From NCBI RefSeq assembly GCF_025517535.1, contig NZ_JAOPKC010000002.1, positions 124,001 to 188,000 on the forward strand: DNA of 64,000 nucleotides. Direction: 5' to 3'. The notes beneath the pieces were generated by a model. The model worked only from the letters and a program-made list of their open reading frames with translations, did not search any database and had not been told where the DNA came from. The DNA comes from Halapricum hydrolyticum. Lineage in GTDB: Archaea > Halobacteriota > Halobacteria > Halobacteriales > Haloarculaceae. A program made the position numbers and the translations under genes. Below, piece after piece: positions 61,096 to 64,000 of the stretch (its first letter is position 1; each line of letters opens with the position of its first letter).

Positions 61096-61175
61096 ATACT
61101 GCCGGCTGTAACATTTCGAAATAATTCGCCACCCCGGGGTGGCGAATATCTTTACGAACTTACAGCCGGCAGTAT
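61096..61175. repeat. 80-bp palindromic element, family P copy 2
   Basis: Outer arms 61096-61111 and 61160-61175 are perfectly complementary and identical to copy 1. The centre is a 24-base perfect palindrome around CCCCGGGG. Conserved loops are TTTCGAAA and ATCTTTACGAAC. It lies in the 438-base gap before the heliorhodopsin gene, which otherwise shows no gene. Confidence 0.85.
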
Positions 61176-61380
61176 GAGTGAACGTGGGTGAATCGCGTTT
61201 GCGACCCGCTGAAGTGGGCCGTTGTGCCCAAAGCGCGATTTCGTCGAGGGGCGTCGAGCCCGAGGCCAGAATCGGCGAACAGCCACATGGGTGGACGGGA
61301 CGCGCTCGACGTCGGGCGCATCGATTGTACGCTACGGCTTCCAACAGATGTATGCCAGTCTAGTTAGTAATTCAACTATT

Positions 61381-62193
61381 ATGGCGCCCTCACATACCAC
61401 GGTGACGACTGGCACCGAACAGCGCACGTCGGCACGGGACACCCGGCTCCGACTGTGGAACGCCGTCATGGCAGTCCTCCACTTCCTGCAGGGGGTGGCG
61501 ATGGTCATCCTGGCCGACCAGGTTCTATGGCCGGTCACACGCACCAGATACGGTTTCAATCCCGAAACCGAGACCATCTTTCCGGAGACAGTGTCGTTCG
61601 TCGACGCCAACCTCCCGCTGCTCGTGGCGGGATTCCTCTTTATCTCCGCGTTTGCACACGCCGTCATCGCGACCGTCCGGTACGACCGGTACGTCCAGTA
61701 TTTGGACAGAGGGATGAACCCCTACCGCTGGTACGAGTACTCCGTGAGTGCCTCGCTGATGATCGTCGTGATCGCCATGCTGGCCGGCGTCTGGGATCTG
61801 GGAACGCTCGTGAGTCTGTTCGGACTCGTCGCGGTGATGAACCTCGCCGGACTCCTGATGGAGCAGCGCAACGAATCGACCGACGTCACCGACTGGACGC
61901 CCTACTGGGTGGGTGTCGTTGCCGGAATCGTCCCCTGGATCGTCATCGGGATCACGTTCATCGGGACGGTGACGGCCAGCGGCGGTGAGTTCCCCGAGTT
62001 CGTCATCTACATCTACGTCTCGATCTTCGTCTTCTTCAACCTCTTTGCGCTGAATATGGTCCTGCAGTACCTGGAGGTCTCACGGTGGAAGGACTACCTC
62101 TTCGGCGAGAAGACGTACATTCTACTGAGTCTGGTGGCAAAGTCCGCTCTCGCATGGCAAGTGTACTTCGGCACGCTGAACTCACCGATATAA
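61381..62193 (+). CDS. Heliorhodopsin
   Basis: The 270-residue protein has seven transmembrane segments. The heliorhodopsin hallmark RWYEYSVSASLM in TM3 gives the Schiff-base counterion Glu119. TM7 has EKTYILLSLVAKSALAWQVYFG with the retinal lysine Lys254. The spacing (135) is one more than that I recall for heliorhodopsin 48C12 (Glu107, Lys241). These proteins have inverted topology and slow photocycles; roles in signalling, or regulation of partner enzymes, have been suggested. An ATG at 61348 would add 11 residues. No retinal synthesis gene is nearby. Confidence 0.92.
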   Translation: MAPSHTTVTTGTEQRTSARDTRLRLWNAVMAVLHFLQGVAMVILADQVLWPVTRTRYGFNPETETIFPETVSFVDANLPLLVAGFLFISAFAHAVIATVRYDRYVQYLDRGMNPYRWYEYSVSASLMIVVIAMLAGVWDLGTLVSLFGLVAVMNLAGLLMEQRNESTDVTDWTPYWVGVVAGIVPWIVIGITFIGTVTASGGEFPEFVIYIYVSIFVFFNLFALNMVLQYLEVSRWKDYLFGEKTYILLSLVAKSALAWQVYFGTLNSPI

Positions 62194-62455
62194 GTATCGG
62201 AGGTCCAGGAAACGGAAGATTCCACTCGCCGGAGCGATCCGTAGCGTCTGCTGGTCCCGGCCGCAGGGTCGTCACAGCGAGACGAGCTTTCGAAGCATAC
62301 TACTGGTGATCGCGAGGTGACGCTGCATCGGATCGTTTGGAATGGGGAAGCGAAGCTTCAGGAGGTCCGGTCCGGATCGATCCGCCAAGAAGTCGAGAAT
62401 AGCTGTTGAGAACCGGGAAGTAACTTTAATACGATGGGTCGACCGACATGGAACC

Positions 62456-63712
62456 ATGAGTGATTCACAAGCGTACGATCCGGTCATGGTGTCGTCGGAC
62501 GGGGTGACCGTGGCCAAGCGGTTCGAGGCCGATGAGTTCCCCGTGCCGGCGATCGCCTTCCGGATCGAATCACGCCGTACGGAGCCAGTGACGATCACGC
62601 TGGTCGATACCGTCCCGGAGGACGTGGCCGTCGAGGACCTCGGTTTTCACCCGGAGTACGGGAGCGAACACTGGACGATCGACGACCAGCAGATCATCTT
62701 CGAGCGGGAGATCGAAGCCGAGTCGGAGTACACAACCGTCTACGGCATCCGCTCGACAGGAACAGACGACGTCGAGAAGTTCCTCACGGAACCGACGATC
62801 GAACAGGTCGATCCGCCGCTGGAAGACGAGGGCGACGTGCTCAACGAGTCGAGTTCCGACGTCGTCAAGGACGTGATCGCCGGCGAAAGCGACAGCGTGC
62901 CCGGGCTGGACGCCGACGAGGACGAAGAGATCGAAACGCTCGATCTAAAAGACCCCAACGCACCCGACGCGGAGGTCGGACAGGCAGACGCTGCTGACGC
63001 CGCCGGTGGCGAGGGTGGGCCGGACCAGTCAAACCTGACGACAACGCTGCTCGCGGAGATCCACCACGGGGCCGTCGACGAGGACGTCGTCCGCGCGCTC
63101 AGACAGGAACTGTCTCTGGACGGCGCGGATAGCGGGGCGACCGACGCCCGGATCCAGCACCTCCAGAACGAAGTCAGCGACCTGGCCGCCTACACCGAAA
63201 CGCTCGAGGAGTTCCTCGCCGAAAACGGGACGGGCGAACAGCTGATCGCGGACTTCCGGAGCCGCCTGGGCTCTTTCGAGGACGAGCTCGATCGAATCCA
63301 GCGGTTGACGATGGAAAACGACGAGGAGATCGGCGAGGTTCGGTCCGAGGTCGGAGAGATGTCCGACCAGATGTCCGGCGTCGAGGACACCGTCTCGTCG
63401 GTGGAGGGAACGGTCGAAGCGGTCGAAGGAACTGTCGAGGAAGTCGAAGGGACCGTCGAAACGCTCGACTCGCAGGTCGGGGAAATCGACGAGGAAGTCG
63501 ATTCGCTCGGCGAAGACGTGAACGGAATGGACGAACACCTCGCCACGCTGGAAGGGGAGATCGATTCGCTCCGTGGCGAACTCGAGGAGGTCGACAGCCG
63601 CGTCAGCGACGTCGGCGACGTCGACGACCGGATCGACGACATCGAGACCGAGATCGAAGACCTGAAGCAGTGGCGCGAACAGCTCTCGTCGGTCATCGGC
63701 GGCGGCGAGTAA
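62456..63712 (+). CDS. Haloarchaeal coiled-coil protein with conserved beta N-domain
   Basis: The protein has 418 residues from MSDSQAYDPVMVSSDGVTVA. Residues 1-110 look like a beta-sandwich domain (FRIESRRTEPVTITLVDTVPEDV). An acidic disordered linker and a helical part follow. A long heptad coiled coil (about 240-410) contains repeated VEGTVEx units around residues 315-345. No transmembrane segment is visible. The function is unknown; a structural or scaffolding role is inferred from the coiled coil. The 262-base upstream gap shows only a TAACTTTAATACG promoter-like run at 62421-62433. Confidence 0.7.
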   Translation: MSDSQAYDPVMVSSDGVTVAKRFEADEFPVPAIAFRIESRRTEPVTITLVDTVPEDVAVEDLGFHPEYGSEHWTIDDQQIIFEREIEAESEYTTVYGIRSTGTDDVEKFLTEPTIEQVDPPLEDEGDVLNESSSDVVKDVIAGESDSVPGLDADEDEEIETLDLKDPNAPDAEVGQADAADAAGGEGGPDQSNLTTTLLAEIHHGAVDEDVVRALRQELSLDGADSGATDARIQHLQNEVSDLAAYTETLEEFLAENGTGEQLIADFRSRLGSFEDELDRIQRLTMENDEEIGEVRSEVGEMSDQMSGVEDTVSSVEGTVEAVEGTVEEVEGTVETLDSQVGEIDEEVDSLGEDVNGMDEHLATLEGEIDSLRGELEEVDSRVSDVGDVDDRIDDIETEIEDLKQWREQLSSVIGGGE

Positions 63713-63838
63713 CGTCACCGGCACTCCGGTAGCGAGTTGTCGGCACGACCGAAGCTTCGTACGACCGATACAGAAGGGATTTCCAGCGGTCCGTATCGAA
63801 CCGGTTCCGTTTTATCCGCTGCTCCGCTGGGATCGACA

Positions 63839-64000
63839 ATGACAACCGTCAGCGTCGCCGTCCCGCGAAAGGGACGGCCACTCGAAGCGGTGCTCGAACG
63901 GCTCGCCGACCGCGCCGGCGCCACAGACGTAGCCGACCGGATCAGTTCGACGCTGCGCTACGAGAAAGCGATCGCCAAGGGCAACCAGTCGGCGGACGCG
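63839..64000 (+). CDS. Unidentified protein, N-terminal 54 codons only
   Basis: The frame starts MTTVSVAVPRKGRPLEAVLE and runs off the window end. The opening VAVPRKGRPLEAVLERLADRAGA faintly resembles the start of ATP phosphoribosyltransferase (HisG: IAVPNKGRL...). What follows (RISSTLRYEKAIAKGNQS) does not let me confirm it. Confidence 0.5.
   Translation, partial: MTTVSVAVPRKGRPLEAVLERLADRAGATDVADRISSTLRYEKAIAKGNQSADA

Noticed and set aside
62433..62463. Upstream ORF overlapping the coiled-coil protein start
   Set aside because: The TATA-like run is only about 10 bases before its ATG, so the transcript would probably start after it.
63839..64000. hisG (ATP phosphoribosyltransferase)
   Set aside because: Only a weak VAVPxKGR resemblance at the start; the visible residues are too few and the continuation does not fit.

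Overview
The window is chromosomal DNA of a halophilic archaeon (class Halobacteria). Proteins are strongly acidic, GC content is high, and many genes have a TATA-like box 25-30 bases before the start codon. Twin-arginine signals with lipoboxes, a TrmB-type regulator, archaeal ribosomal protein and initiation factor genes, DNA topoisomerase VI, halocyanin, an archaeosortase-like protein and archaellum genes all point the same way. The starch and maltodextrin gene set would suit a sugar-using haloarchaeon, for example in the Haloarculaceae, but the genus cannot be settled from this window.

Layout. 1-5.1 kb: end of an archaellum operon (arlI, arlJ) and small conserved genes. 5.1-9.5 kb: gyrB-gyrA on the minus strand. 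9.6-17.7 kb: a sugar ABC transporter (malE/F/G-like genes divergent from a malK-like ATPase gene), a GH15 glucoamylase-type enzyme and a ThuA protein. 17.7-21.7 kb: an archaeosortase-A-like gene facing two pilin-like surface protein genes. 21.8-24.7 kb: DUF2150, TatD, a YdjM-type membrane protein and a small ribbon-helix-helix-like protein. 24.7-28.3 kb: top6B-top6A, normally adjacent to gyrB-gyrA but about 15 kb away here. 28.4-32.8 kb: trmB divergent from malQ, then a MATE transporter. 32.8-36 kb: an IS605-type remnant, a Tat-exported multicopper oxidase and a small Tat protein. 36-45 kb: GH13 amylase, alpha-glucan phosphorylase, a chemoreceptor fused to a UgpB-like binding domain, YigZ and glucose-6-phosphate isomerase. 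45-51 kb: an ABC exporter and a translation/secretion cluster (rpl39e, rpl31e, eif6, rpl18a, pfdA, ftsY). 51-64 kb: mostly plus-strand single genes including isoaspartyl peptidase, methionine aminopeptidase, HIT, a CDF transporter, MFS, a hybrid histidine kinase, halocyanin, GNAT and heliorhodopsin.

How the genes fit together. The binding protein and permeases would import maltodextrins. GH15, GH13, MalQ and the phosphorylase would degrade them to glucose and glucose-1-phosphate. Pgi feeds upper glycolysis, and TrmB is the obvious candidate regulator. The most unusual gene is at 40219-42780: a membrane-free methyl-accepting chemotaxis signalling domain fused to a complete glycerol-3-phosphate binding protein (UgpB) domain. 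This looks like a one-polypeptide cytoplasmic metabolite receptor.

The window also carries two families of imperfect palindromic intergenic elements, three copies each, whose stems show compensatory base changes. Two short upstream ORFs have stop codons that overlap the start codons of trmB and of the receptor fusion. I saw no tRNA, rRNA or CRISPR array.
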